From NCBI GenBank assembly GCA_016946835.1, contig JACVTC010000053.1, positions 149,001-213,000 of the forward strand: a stretch of 64,000 bases of DNA, in the 5' to 3' direction. Origin of the DNA: Neocallimastix lanati (nom. inval.) (taxonomy: Eukaryota; Neocallimastigomycota; Neocallimastigomycetes; Neocallimastigales; Neocallimastigaceae). A program made the position numbers and the translations under genes. Position 1 is the first letter of the stretch. Every line of letters begins with the position of its first letter. The notes beneath the pieces were generated by a model that was not told where the DNA came from, searched no databases, and saw only the letters and a program-made list of their open reading frames with translations. Below, piece by piece: positions 12,851 to 24,282 of the stretch.

Positions 12851-13236
12851 AATTTATATTTATATATATTTAAAAATTTTAATTTTATATAAATTTCGTG
12901 TGTGTGTGTATACACCACATTCTGCGTGACTTCTTAACATTATTTTATATATTTATATTTAAATATATAAGCATATAAAACAGAATTTATATATAATTAT
13001 ATAATTTATTATTATTTATAAAAAAAAATATTAAATTAGTATTATACTTTTTTTTTTTTAATTCATTTCTTTATTATTAAAATCAAAAATTTTAAAGTTC
13101 AATAATAAATATATTTAATATATAGAAAAAGATTAAATAATTATGGTATTATTAATAGAATTTTCATATATTTATTGTAATTAAATAACGTATAAAAAAT
13201 ATAATTGGATTAACGCTATATATATATATATATTGA

Positions 13237-13274
<38 letters not shown>

Positions 13275-13275
<1 letters not shown>

Positions 13276-13635
13276 CATGATAAAATAATATTATACCATT
13301 TATTTAATTTATATCCTCAAGATCAATCTGAATAGTTTTCATAAATTTATCCTTTAAAGCATGGATATTTAAATATTTCAGATCAATATTCAAATGAATA
13401 ATATTGTGATATAAAATCTCTATATATGATTAAACAGTAAAATTCATTCTTGGTGAAATCATAACTTCAATCTCCACACTCATCTTGGAAATATACATTC
13501 GTAAGTAAAGATGAATAACATGAGTATCACATGAATTTAGATAAATATTTAAATATGGTTATTGTTTTTAATATTAGTGATAATGCATTAGTTATTTCAT
13601 ATATAACGAAGTAGTAGTTGAATGAATAGGATTAT
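13275..13635 (-). pseudogene. Relic F: decayed double-dockerin end of a CotH gene
   Basis: Aligned to the 3' end of gene A (6152-6490), this stretch keeps the order and spacing of the two dockerins but has many substitutions and indels. Matching blocks include ATACCA..TATTTAATT..ATATCC, CATTCTTGGTGAAATCATAAC at about 13451-13471 (one base different from gene A context) and AAGATGAATAACATG. Stops and frameshifts abolish the frame. No linker or kinase core is recognisable upstream. It is a dead sixth array member. Confidence 0.75.
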
Positions 13636-13689
13636 TTTTTTTATATATATAAAAAAAAACACACAATTAATAAAAAATAAAAAATATAT

Positions 13690-13870
13690 ATTATTTGTCA
13701 AATTTGAACATAATAATATTTAATATAGTAATGTGAAATAAAAAGTAATATTCAATATAAAGTGTATAAATAAATTCAAAAACAAGTTCATTTGCAACGA
13801 ATCTCACCTCCAGATTATAAGATTTCTGTTTAAAAAGAAATTATTATTCTGGATTAGGATTTGAATTGAC
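13690..13870 (-). repeat. Dispersed repeat, copy 2
   Basis: Opposite-orientation copy of 827-990 with a small insertion near 13810-13845. No coding potential. It sits between relic F and a LINE fragment. Confidence 0.7.
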
Positions 13871-13929
13871 AATTTGAAACAAGTTATGGTTTTCTCCTTC
13901 AGAGGCATTGGCCCCACTGGATTTTTAAA

Positions 13930-14190
13930 ATTCTTAATGCATCATAATCTTTCTAAGAGTCTTTATTAAGATTAGAACGTGAAGGATCGGACTCTGGAAA
14001 TTTATAATGAAAATGCCATGCTTTTAATTTTTTCATCTGAAGGTGATATTAATTTATTGCTATTGTCTATTCTATAATAAAATGAGAGACTGTGAATAAT
14101 TGTTTATTTATTTTTTATTCTTTTTTTTTTTTTTTATCTATTTCCATACTTTCCTACCATCATTTTTAAAGACCTAACGAATATCCAATT
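13930..14190 (-). pseudogene. LINE fragment, second copy of the 4927-5190 region
   Basis: Matches 4927-5190 in the same orientation: ATCATAATCTTTCTAAGAGT and TTTAATTTTTTCATCTGAAG blocks, then ATTTCCATACTTTCCTACCATC-type sequence and ACCTAACGAATATCCAATTTT. It corresponds to the segment just before the RT fingers (the KAWKWIK block inverted). Heavily broken, with the rest of the element absent. Confidence 0.65.
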
Positions 14191-14240
14191 TTAATAATTA
14201 AAAATACATTAATTGGAATATTAATAATTATTTATGAATC

Positions 14241-14271
<31 letters not shown>

Positions 14272-14296
14272 AAATTTATATATTTTATATTTTATA

Positions 14297-14327
<31 letters not shown>

Positions 14328-14350
14328 ATTTTTTAATTTTTTTTTTTTAA

Positions 14351-14381
<31 letters not shown>

Positions 14382-14411
14382 ATTTTTATTTTTATGATTG
14401 TTCTAAATATG

Positions 14412-14451
<40 letters not shown>

Positions 14452-14649
14452 TTAATTATTTTATATATTCAAAAGATGTTAATTTCATTCAAATGAATAT
14501 ATTAAAAATAATTATTTTATTTTTGAATATTTAATTTTTATTTATTTTTAAATTTATAAATTTTTTTTTTTTCGTTTAATATTTTTTAATATTTTTAAAT
14601 TATACTTTATTAATCTATGATTATTTATATTTATGTATTATTATTTCTA

Positions 14650-14680
<31 letters not shown>

Positions 14681-14760
14681 TATTTATTTAATTTTAAATT
14701 GAAAAAATTTATATTTTATTTAAATATATATATATATATACTTAAAAAAATTTTTTTTTT
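14191..14760 (-). other. 3' flank of gene B, homopolymer-rich
   Basis: Alternating poly-T and TTTTTA tracts and a poly-A run at about 14408-14447. Shares with the other gene 3' flanks the block near 14462-14500. No gene. Confidence 0.55.
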
Positions 14761-16542
14761 TTATACTTTTTGACAGCGGGATGAAATAATACCACACCAT
14801 TGATTAAATTCATATCCCCAGGATCCATCTGAGTCAGTTTCATAGATTTTACATCCTTTACAACATGGATATCCTAATATTTCTGACCAACATTCACCTG
14901 AATGATCTTGGTTTGAAGAATCTTCAAACTTGGTTAAACCACACCATTCATTTTTGGTGAAATCATAACTCCATTCACCATACTCATCCTCAGCATAGAC
15001 GGTCGTAAGTTCAGATGAACAACATGGATATCCCAAGAATTCTGACAAACATTTAAATGTAATTGTTGTTTCTGATATTGATGGTAATGTTCTAGTGGGC
15101 TCATTTAATTGCGAATTAGTAGTTGGAAGAACTGAAATAGTAGTGGGAAGAATGGTATCTTCAGTGGAAGTAGTAATTTCAGTATTGGAAAAGTCTAATG
15201 CTGAAGAAGTAATGGTTTCATCAATATTAGAATCAAATATTGATGTAGAAGTAGGAAGAATGGTATCTTCAATTGAAGTAGTAGTAGCTTCTATATTAAT
15301 TAAATCAAATGTTGATGTTGGAATTAAAAATGAAGAAGTTTCAGTTTCTTTTGGATATAACGATTCAGTTTCAGTTATTGTTAAATTCATATTCATATTT
15401 TCATCAAGATACATAGGATCACATTCTATACTGTATTCTTTACAAATATATCTATATCTTAAAAGAATAAATTGTTTCAATCCAATTAATGATTCATCAA
15501 ATTCAGTTGAAGCTTCCCATTGTTCCATACTATAAAAGGTATCATCATTTTTATTCATTCTACCAGGATATTCTCCATTATCATTGAGTGTTTTATCTAA
15601 TTGAACATAAGGTCTAATAAATGATTTAATTTCATCAATTCTTGGGAATAATGTAGCAGGATTAAAAACTTTAATTACAATTTCTTTTAAAATTTCATTA
15701 AAATGTTCTATATTACTTAATAATTTATCATTATAGAACATATCACTAAATTTTTTAGTTATACTTTTAGTAAAATCATATTGAAAGGAACCTAAATCAA
15801 GATCATAATCAAAATTTAAATAAACCCATTTATTATTTTGTGGATTTTTATAAATATAAAAATTATGATGATTAATATAATGATCCCATCCAAATGATAA
15901 AAATTCCATTGCAATTTCTTTATAAAAGTGATCAATATCAAAAAATGATTCAATATTAGTTATTGATTTAGCTTTTGTTATTTTTGCCAAAAATTCATAG
16001 AGTTCTTTGATATCAGTAGCTTTATTATTTTCATTTTTAAAACCATATCTTGTATTATAAGTTAAGTCACAGTCTTCACATTTATATAAATTTGTAGTGT
16101 CTTTTTCTCCATAAACATATTCAATCCAAGATTCTTTAAAAGCATCAGTTAAAATATAAAATCCCATATATTCATTATTAATATATAATGTGATATAATT
16201 TGCTGAAATTGATGGTAATCCTAATTTATTATATATATCACACATTAATTTAGTTCTCATGTAAGATGGTTCGGTTGCGTCACTACGAAGTTTAAATTGG
16301 CGACGTCCAAATAATTCTTTTCCTCCACGAATTTTTAAATTAAATAATTGCTTTGAATACCTACGGGAAAGTCTACCTCCTAATGAAAATGTAATTTTAT
16401 TAAACGATTTTTCTTGACTATAAAGTTATATTATAAATAGTTTTTTTTTTATATATAATAAAAAATTTAAATTAAAAAGTTAATATTGATTAACAAATTA
16501 AATAATATATATATATTATATTTAAAGGGAATAATAATAATC

Positions 16543-16632
<90 letters not shown>

Positions 16633-18756
16633 TAAAAATTAGATTAATAAAATTAGTAAATATTTTATTAAAATAATTTTATAATAATAATATAATTTAT
16701 GTTAATAATTAATTGATTAATAGTTTTAAAAAATAATTACTTGTTAATTTCAACAGTCATTGTAGCATTTTTAGTTTTAAAACTATAAGGAATTTCTTCT
16801 TCTTCACCAGGAATTTTTTTAAAATTATAATTTTCAAAATGCTTATTAAAATTATAAGTATTATATTGATTGAATTTTTTATTATAATTATAAAAAATGA
16901 AATTCCCATCTTCTTTCATCTCTATATTATTTGGTCCATATATTTCAAATATTTCATTATTCTCATTATCCTCTTCTAAATTCATATCTAATTGAGAAAG
17001 TGTATATAAAATTTTTATCAAATTTAAATATTTATTATTTTGTAAAATATTAAAAAAATATTCAGAAGAATCAAAATTAATTCTAACTAAATTATTATAT
17101 TCTTGATAAACTTCTAGGTCTATAAATTTTCTAAAATCAATATTTGGATGACCATTTTCATTCATTGGTAATTCCGGTAATATTTCAGTAATATTGTATC
17201 CTGGAAATATTTCATTAAAGTTTTGTTTATTTAAAATATCAATAGTTATTTTAATATTGTTAATATAACGATAATTTATAAAAAAGAAATTTCCATCATT
17301 ATTTTTAATTACAGTATTTCCACGTTTTTCTATTTCATCCCATATTGAATCATTATTTTTTGATGTTGTATTCAAATTTGAAAGAGTATAAAAAACGTTA
17401 ATTAAATTAAGGTATTTACTATTATTAAAAATATTAAAATAAATTTCATCTACATTATTATATATTTTCAATAAATTTTTATATTCATTATAAGGGATTA
17501 TGTATTGTTGATAATCAATATTTGGATGACCATCTTCATTCATTGGTAATTCAGGTAATATTTCTGAAAAATTATATCCTGGAAATATTTCATTAAAGTT
17601 TTGTTCATTTAATGAATTCACTATTTCTTTAATTTCTTTAATATATATCAAATTTCTATATGAGAAATTTCCATTATTATCTATAATTAAATTAGTTCCA
17701 AATTTCTCTATATTAAACCATATGTCATCATCATAATTTTTCTCGGATGTATCCAATTTTGAAAGAATGTAAAAAACTTTTATCAAATTTAAATATTTAT
17801 CATTATTAAAAATATTAAATAAAACTTCATCTAAATTTTCACATATTTTAATTAGATTTTGATATTCATTATTAGAAATGATATATTTTTGAAAATCAAT
17901 ATTTGGGTGTCCGTTTTCTTCATTCATTGGTAATTCTGGTAATATTTCTGAAAAATTATATCCAGGAAATATTTCATTAAAGTTTTGCATATTCAACGAA
18001 TTGACTATATCTCTAATGTCTCCAATATAGTTTTCTTTTATATATTTTAAATTTCCATCATCATCTTCAACTACATTATTTTTTACATAAGTATTTATAT
18101 AATACAACATATCGGTATCAGTTATTGAAGATGTATCCAATGAAAATATTGTATATAAAACCTTCATTATATTGATATATTCTTTACTATTCAAAATATT
18201 AAATATTATTTCGTTTATACTGTAATATTTTTGAGAAAGACTATGATATTCAATATAGTCAATTGTAAAGAGTGTTTCGTCAATATTTGGAAAGCCCTCT
18301 TCATCAAGAGGTAATAATTCGGAAAAATCGTATTCTGGAAATAATTCTTTAAAATTTTGTTCATTTATTGATTCTATTATATACTCTATCTCGCTATTAA
18401 TATATTCTAATGAATCAAGTCTAGATGCTTTTTCTTTCATAATTAAAAATTCCTCTTCTGGTAAAGATACTTTGAATGTAGGAACTTCATTATCCATTAT
18501 TTCAAACAATTCAGCACGTTGTCCTTTTGAAATAAAGGATGTATCCCCAAAAACATAATAAACTATTTAAAGAAAAAAAAAATTAAAATAAGTATATATA
18601 TATTTAAATATGAAATAATATATGATTTTTTTTAAAAAAAAAAAATAATAATTTATAATAAAAATAATAAATTTAATGTAAATTTTAAAAGTAAATTAAT
18701 TAAATAAAAATTAAATTACCATAATAAAATACAATAAATAAAAATCTTACTATCAT
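14761..18756 (-). CDS. CotH gene B: divergent CotH-kinase-like protein with repeats and two dockerins
   Basis: Exons 18720-18756, 16741-18562 and 14761-16417 with GT..AG introns of 157 and 323 nt; in frame, 1171 residues. The signal peptide begins [12 protein letters not shown] and ends at a Phe-Gly-Asp joint as in A and D. Exon 2 opens with [12 protein letters not shown] and carries four repeats in the pattern [18 protein letters not shown] followed by NGHPNID. Exon 3 has the CotH core with DYDLD at about residues 823-827, the Ser/Thr linker and two dockerins. Up to the motif [12 protein letters not shown] the protein is clearly diverged from A, D and E. From there to the end it is nearly identical. 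Its upstream flank is also different, so B is an older paralogue whose 3' half looks homogenised. Function as for gene A, inferred. Confidence 0.9.
16535..16632. repeat. (AAT)n microsatellite inside intron 2 of gene B
   Basis: About 95 bp of AAT repeat on the plus strand, within the second intron. Confidence 0.95.
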
Positions 18757-18807
18757 TTTGTATAGATTTAATTCATTTAAAATTTATTTATATATTTGTT
18801 TGTTCAT

Positions 18808-18851
<44 letters not shown>

Positions 18852-19311
18852 TAGTTTATTTATTTATTTGTTTATTCATTTAAATAATATATATATATAT
18901 TTTTTTTAAATAATAAAAATTAAAAAAAAATTCAGGATATTTATATAAATTATTTTTTTATATTCATAATTATTAAAAATTATTTGTCAATATAATAAAA
19001 CTACTTTATGCATGTACAAATTAATTTTTAATAAAAGAAATTTCCATTTAAAAAATTCATATATATAAATATAAAATTAATATATTAGTAGATAAATCTA
19101 AATTAATATATAAAGGGATAAATAGATAAATAAGAAATATTCAATAATTTTTTTTTTTTATTTTTTTTTATTTTTTTTTTATTTGAATAACAATAATAAT
19201 AATAATAATAATTGTTAAGAGTTATGAATTTATGGTTTATAATTATGTCAATTTTATTAATATATTTTATGATAAAGAGTTACTAGCACTTAATTATTCT
19301 AAATTAAATGC
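18757..19311 (-). other. Upstream region of gene B, unlike that of A, C and D
   Basis: Contains a TTTA-repeat tract at about 18804-18852 and simple A/T sequence. The AAAAAGAACGGTAT block found upstream of A, C and D is absent. No gene. Confidence 0.5.
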
Positions 19312-19716
19312 GGGGAGTGTGCATTTCGAAAATTTTTATTACATAAATTTGTATTTTGTTGTATGGCTTAAATATTTTTAATTTTAAGCCACTTAATTTT
19401 ATTAAAAATCTAATGAATAATAATTAATTAATTAAATAAATAAAATTACAATTCTCAAAAATTTTCAAACACGTAATCTTACGTGGGGCGTATATATAAT
19501 TGTATCATAATTTTGTGGCTTTTTTTTACAATTTTTAAAAAGCCATATATTCACAATATGGCGTTAATAATAAATGTGGTGATATTTATGACGAAAATTT
19601 ACAAGCCACCAAGAATTTGGCGAAATTCAACTGGACGAAATTCAACTTTTGGCGAAATACAACACTTCAATAAATAATAATTAGGGGTGTGGGGCATTTT
19701 GCCAAATTGAGAATTA

Positions 19717-19752
<36 letters not shown>

Positions 19753-19765
19753 AATTAAATATTTT
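19312..19765. repeat. GCATTTCGCC-type dispersed repeat cluster
   Basis: The left end GGGAGTGTGCATTTCG (19315-19330) faces an inverted right end at about 19608-19670, in which GGCGAAATTCAAC, GACGAAATTCAAC and GGCGAAATACAAC occur in tandem. A new left-type end, GTGTGGGGCATTTTGCC, starts at about 19688 and runs into AAAT repeats that match 60062-60120. The short hairpin GCCATAT/ATATGGC is at 19541-19562. No credible gene. T1 is inserted at the right-hand edge. Confidence 0.6.
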
Positions 19766-19996
19766 TGTTAAAAGTAGAAATTTATGATATAAAAATAAAT
19801 GTTAAATTAGATTAAATTAATATGAATATACGAATCATATTATGTAATACATTAATTAAATAAATTAACATGTATCTAAATTTAGCCACAGTTCTTGTAT
19901 AAATAGAACTGGTTTTACTTTAATTGTAAATCTGAGGTTAGTTATTAATACATAATAATAAACATTTATTATAAAACCCATTTTAACCTTCTAAAA
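19766..19996 (+). repeat. T1 5' LTR
   Basis: 231-bp LTR, appearing identical to 20470-20700. Identity of the pair suggests recent insertion. Confidence 0.92.
19889..19911 (+). promoter_or_regulatory. TATAAATA box inside a 7-bp inverted repeat in the T1 LTR
   Basis: TATAAATA at 19898-19905 sits between the arms CAGTTCT (19889-19895) and AGAACTG (19905-19911). It is the likely LTR promoter; the second LTR has the same arrangement. Role inferred from position. Confidence 0.55.
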
Positions 19997-20036
19997 GATT
20001 AAGAGTCTCAAGACTCTAATCAACTGAGCGAAAGAA
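19997..20036 (+). other. T1 primer-binding site complementary to a tRNA-Lys 5' half
   Basis: Starts GATTAAGAGTCTCA immediately after the LTR. Its reverse complement reads TGAGACTCTTAATC, an anticodon arm with loop CU-CUU-AA typical of tRNA-Lys(CUU). Further in, the complement CGCTCAGTTGATTAGAG resembles a D-arm. The primer would be a tRNA half ending just 3' of the anticodon, as known for Drosophila copia with initiator tRNA. Confidence 0.7.
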
Positions 20037-20469
20037 GCTGACAAGTAATAGAAGATTTCAAAATGGTAATTACAAAAGACTCTTAATCAAAAAATATTAA
20101 GAAGTGAAATCTATATTACAACAGCTATAATAGCCGGAATTTTAGAAGAACTACTAGCCTTCATAACTAGCTCAATGATTACAAAAAGGAAAGGACATTA
20201 CCCCCACATAAAATAAATGTGAAATTAGTAAGACCGAACAAGAATGTCACCTCTAAAATAATATGGTTAATGTTAATCCACAAAACATATAAATTATGGT
20301 TATTGCTAAACCAAAAAGCAAATATAAATTATCAATGAAGGGACAAAAAATAAACTTGTATGAAAAAATTCATCGTAGTCGGCATATATAATTTAAAACT
20401 AAATAAATTTAAACTTCTTTGAAGCAAACTAGATTTTTGTATAAACAGAAAATCAAGTTTGAGGGGGAA

Positions 20470-20700
20470 TGTTAAAAGTAGAAATTTATGATATAAAAAT
20501 AAATGTTAAATTAGATTAAATTAATATGAATATACGAATCATATTATGTAATACATTAATTAAATAAATTAACATGTATCTAAATTTAGCCACAGTTCTT
20601 GTATAAATAGAACTGGTTTTACTTTAATTGTAAATCTGAGGTTAGTTATTAATACATAATAATAAACATTTATTATAAAACCCATTTTAACCTTCTAAAA
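20470..20700 (+). repeat. T1 3' LTR
   Basis: 231-bp direct repeat of 19766-19996, preceded by the polypurine tract GAGGGGGAA. Confidence 0.92.
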
Positions 20701-20705
20701 ATTTT

Positions 20706-21053
20706 TAATATTGATGTATTTATATTTTTGAAGTAAATATTTAAATATTAAAAAATTTTTTTTCATATATAAATAGCTTTACAAATATCTGTTTAAATAA
20801 ATAATAAATCGATAAATAATAAATAAAAAAAAATAATAATAATAAAATAAACAATATAGTAATATAATTAATAAAAAAAAAATAATAATATAAACACTAT
20901 TGCTATAATTATAAAAGGATTGTCATTAATAATAATAATGACGATTAAATTATAAATAATAATATTATTATTTGCAAATATATATATAAATGAATTAATA
21001 AAAATAATATTTACCTACTTAAGAAAAATGTAAAAAGTTTTTCTTATAGTATT
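20706..21053. other. AT-rich spacer, no gene seen
   Basis: Simple AT sequence between T1 and the broken end of pseudogene C. Similarity to gene C ends near 21160, so this DNA is on the far side of a deletion or rearrangement breakpoint. Confidence 0.5.
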
Positions 21054-21159
21054 TTATAAATTAATATTGATTAAATAATAAATTATTAAGAAATGACAGA
21101 AAATTGACCAAATGATTTCTGTCATATATAATAATAATTTTTTAATAGTAAAAATAATT

Positions 21160-22561
21160 TTAAAAACTTTAACTAAATTTAAACTTTTATTATTATTGAA
21201 AATGTTAAATATAATTTCATCTTCATATTTAAACATTGATTCCAATTTTTCTTTGTCTTCATTAGAAATTATATAAATTTTGAAATCAATATTTGGATGA
21301 CCATTTTCTTGAATTGGTAATTCCGGTAATAATTCAGTAAAATTACATCCTGGAAATATTTCTTTAAAATTTTGTTCATTTATGGAATTTATAATTTCTT
21401 AAATATTTCGAATATAATCTTCTTTTATACAGGTAAAATTTCCATTATCATCCATCATTACTTGAGATTTAAATTCATATAATTTATTTTTTAATAAATC
21501 ATTATCTGTAAATTCAACATTCGAAGTAGAAAGGAAATATAAAACTTTATTTATATTTAAATATTTATTTGTATTATAAATATTAAAAATTAATTCCGAA
21601 TCATCTTCAAAAGTTAGTTTTAAATTTTCATATTCTTCAGTAGGGAGTATATAATTTCTGAAATCAATATTTGGATGACCATCTTCTTTAATTGGTAATT
21701 CAGGAAATAATTCAGAAAAATTAATTTCAGGAAAAGTTTCTTTAAAATTTAAATTATTTATAGAGTCAATTTCCATTATAATTTCTTTAATATATTCTTC
21801 TTAATAAAGGTGAAATTATCATCCTTGTCTATTATTAAATGATTTTCAAAATTATCAATAACTTCCAATAATTCATCATTCATTAAATCCAATAAATCAT
21901 CGTTCATTAAATAAGACCTATATTGTGAAAGAACATGAAATACTTTAATTAAATTTATATTTTTATTTTCATTTAATATTTTAAATAAAATTTCAAGTTC
22001 TTCGAAATTTATTTGCTCAATATTTTTGTAATCCTCAGAAGAAATCATAAAATCATTTTCGTTAAGATTTAAATAACCATTTTCATTAATAGCTAATTCT
22101 GGAAATAATTCTGAAAGATCTTTTTTTTGAAATAAATCATTAAAGTTTTGTTGATTTAATAAATGTATTATTTGTTTTATATGGTAATTAATATATTTAA
22201 AAGAAATACATCCATTTGAAATTCTCTTTAAACTAATAAATTCATTTTTGGGTAATGTTATTCTGAATGTAGGAACTTCATTATCCATTATTTCAAACAA
22301 TTCAGCACGTTGACCTTTTGAAATAAAGGATATATCACCTAAAGCCAAATAAACTAATTATTAAATTAAAAAAAAAAAAAAAAAAAAAAATTGTATAAAA
22401 TTAAATTTTAATAAATAAATAAAATTAGTATATTAATAAAATAAAATTTAAAATTGACATGATAAAGTTAGTTATTAATTCATAAAATGAAATATTAAAA
22501 AAAAAAAAATATTACCACTACTAAAAAGAATAAATAAAAAACTTAATTTTATTTTAATCAT
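21160..22561 (-). pseudogene. CotH gene C: truncated, frameshifted copy close to gene D
   Basis: Exon 1 (22516-22561) and the start of exon 2 (from 22353) match gene D almost exactly, with the same signal peptide and a 162-nt intron. Exon 2 then has a 1-nt deletion at about 21800 relative to D, where the D reading continues but C frameshifts after KKN. A TAA at 21399-21401 replaces an Ile codon of D. Homology ends in the third repeat near 21160, so the fourth repeat, the whole CotH core, linker and dockerins are missing. Any product would be at most a repeat fragment without kinase or dockerin. High similarity to D points to recent duplication followed by decay. Confidence 0.85.
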
Positions 22562-23420
22562 TGAAATATATGATTAATATTTATATAAAAAAAAACATTT
22601 GATAATTATATATTATTAATATTTTTAAAAATATATTTAAAGAAAAAATGAATCAAATTAAGGAATATTTATATAATTTTTTTCTAATATAATGATTATA
22701 AATAATAATAATAATTTTAATAAATTTATTATAACTTTTAATAATTATATTTATAATAATAATAATAATAAAATTAAAACTTTAATAAATATTTAAATCA
22801 TTATTGTTTAATAATTTTTTAAATTTATATAATAAAATTAACATTAAAAACAAATAAAATAAAATTTTTTATGCAAAAAAAAAAAAACTTTTTATTCTTT
22901 TTTTTTTTTTTTTTTTCAAAATATAAATTAATTGGATATTGACATAAATATATTAAAATAAAATTAGTAATTATTTTAAAAATCAAAAGAATTTAAATAA
23001 TAAAATATTAAAACTTAATACAAAATTATTATTATTAAAAAAAAAGATTAATTATTTATTGAAAACTTATAAATATTGAATAAAAAAAGAGAATAAGTGC
23101 TTATTTAATGTGAAAAATATTCATATATTTATTCTTTTCATAATTAAACATTTAAATTAAAAAATTATAATGATAAAAAGAACGGTATTATATGTCAAAT
23201 GTCAAAATATTTAAAAATAAAAAAGTATAATTGGATACACAATAGAATAATAAAATCATTTTTTAAATTTAAAAAATACTTTATATTTACAAAAAATATA
23301 TTAAATAAGATTTCGAAATAAATAAGATTTAGAAATTTTTAATATTTTAAGTTGTAAAATAATTAAATAATTAAATTAAAAAATTTGATTTTATTTAATA
23401 TTTAAATTAAAAAAAAAAAA
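22562..23420 (-). promoter_or_regulatory. Upstream flank of pseudogene C
   Basis: Collinear with the upstream flanks of A and D, with the AAAAAGAACGGTAT block at about 23171-23185. It also supplies the empty-site sequence GACATAAATATATTAAAA at 22940-22957 for the G1 insertion upstream of D. Confidence 0.6.
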
Positions 23421-24270
23421 TTATATTGTGATATGAAATATAAATAAAAACTCTAATTAATAATAAATTTATGTTAATTAAGAAATGTAGTAAAAGCATA
23501 AATTTTTGTATTAATCTTTATTTATATTAAAAATTAATTTATATATTTTTATTATTTATAAAAAATAATTAAAATAAGCGAAGAAAATAAATAACAAAAT
23601 TTTTTATCAAAAGAGATTTATATATATATATATATTTCTTTCTTTTATAAAATTTTCTAATTTTAAATATTTAAAAAAAAATTATTTATTAAATATTTTT
23701 TAAACGTATTTAAATACTTCTTAATGTATTTACTCTATAATAATTTTTATTTTAATAATAACAATAATAATATTATATATATATTTATTTCTTGATCTAT
23801 GTATTTTTATTAAATTATAATTCTTTTTATTAATTTTTATTAATTGATATTATTTTTTCTTAAATTGCTGAAATTTTCTATTTCTATTTGTTATAAATTA
23901 TTTTTTATATCATTATATTTAAACTAACGTAAATATTAACATTTTGTAAATATATTAATTTTATTATTACTATTAAATATAAAAATTGAATATGTAGCGT
24001 TTTGTAACATGGCTTATAAAAAAATTTAAAATTTAATTTAACCCTTCATATTTTTAATTTATTTTTAAATAATAGTAAATAATAATAATAAATAAATAAA
24101 ACTAGAAATAAATATGAATGGGCTAATTTTAGCATAAACAGTTTATTTATATTTATTACAATAAAAAAATGAATAAATTAAATATATAAAAAATAAAAAA
24201 ATAGATAACTGAAAATTAAATAAAATAAATAAATAATAAATTATGAAAATATTAAATATATTTTATTTTT
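23421..24270. other. AT-rich intergenic DNA, no gene seen
   Basis: Simple sequence only. A short patch near 23988-24030 (GTAGCGTTTTGTAACATGGC) is faintly reminiscent of the dispersed repeat at 19312 but is too short to call. Confidence 0.4.
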
Positions 24271-24282
24271 AACTATTAAAAA

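Larger units (their letters stand above)
19766..20700 (+). mobile_element. T1: small non-autonomous LTR retrotransposon (TRIM-like)
   Basis: Two direct repeats of 231 bp (19766-19996 and 20470-20700) begin with TGTTAAAAG, look identical when read side by side, and are flanked by the 5-bp target duplication ATTTT (19761-19765 and 20701-20705). A primer-binding site directly follows the left LTR. A polypurine tract (GAGGGGGAA, 20461-20469) directly precedes the right LTR. The 473-bp interior has no usable ORF. The related sequence at 60062-60130 gives a near-empty site. The element must depend on proteins from elsewhere; the shared primer site and TGTTA start make a Copia element like C1 a plausible helper (inference). 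Orientation is set by the PBS and polypurine tract. Confidence 0.92.

Noticed and set aside
12896-12950. GT-repeat patch (GTGTGTGTGTATACACCAC) as a transposon end
   Set aside because: No matching second end or target duplication was found nearby.
19483-19677. 64-codon plus-strand open frame
   Set aside because: Lies inside the GCATTTCGCC-type repeat and reads its inverted units; no protein features.
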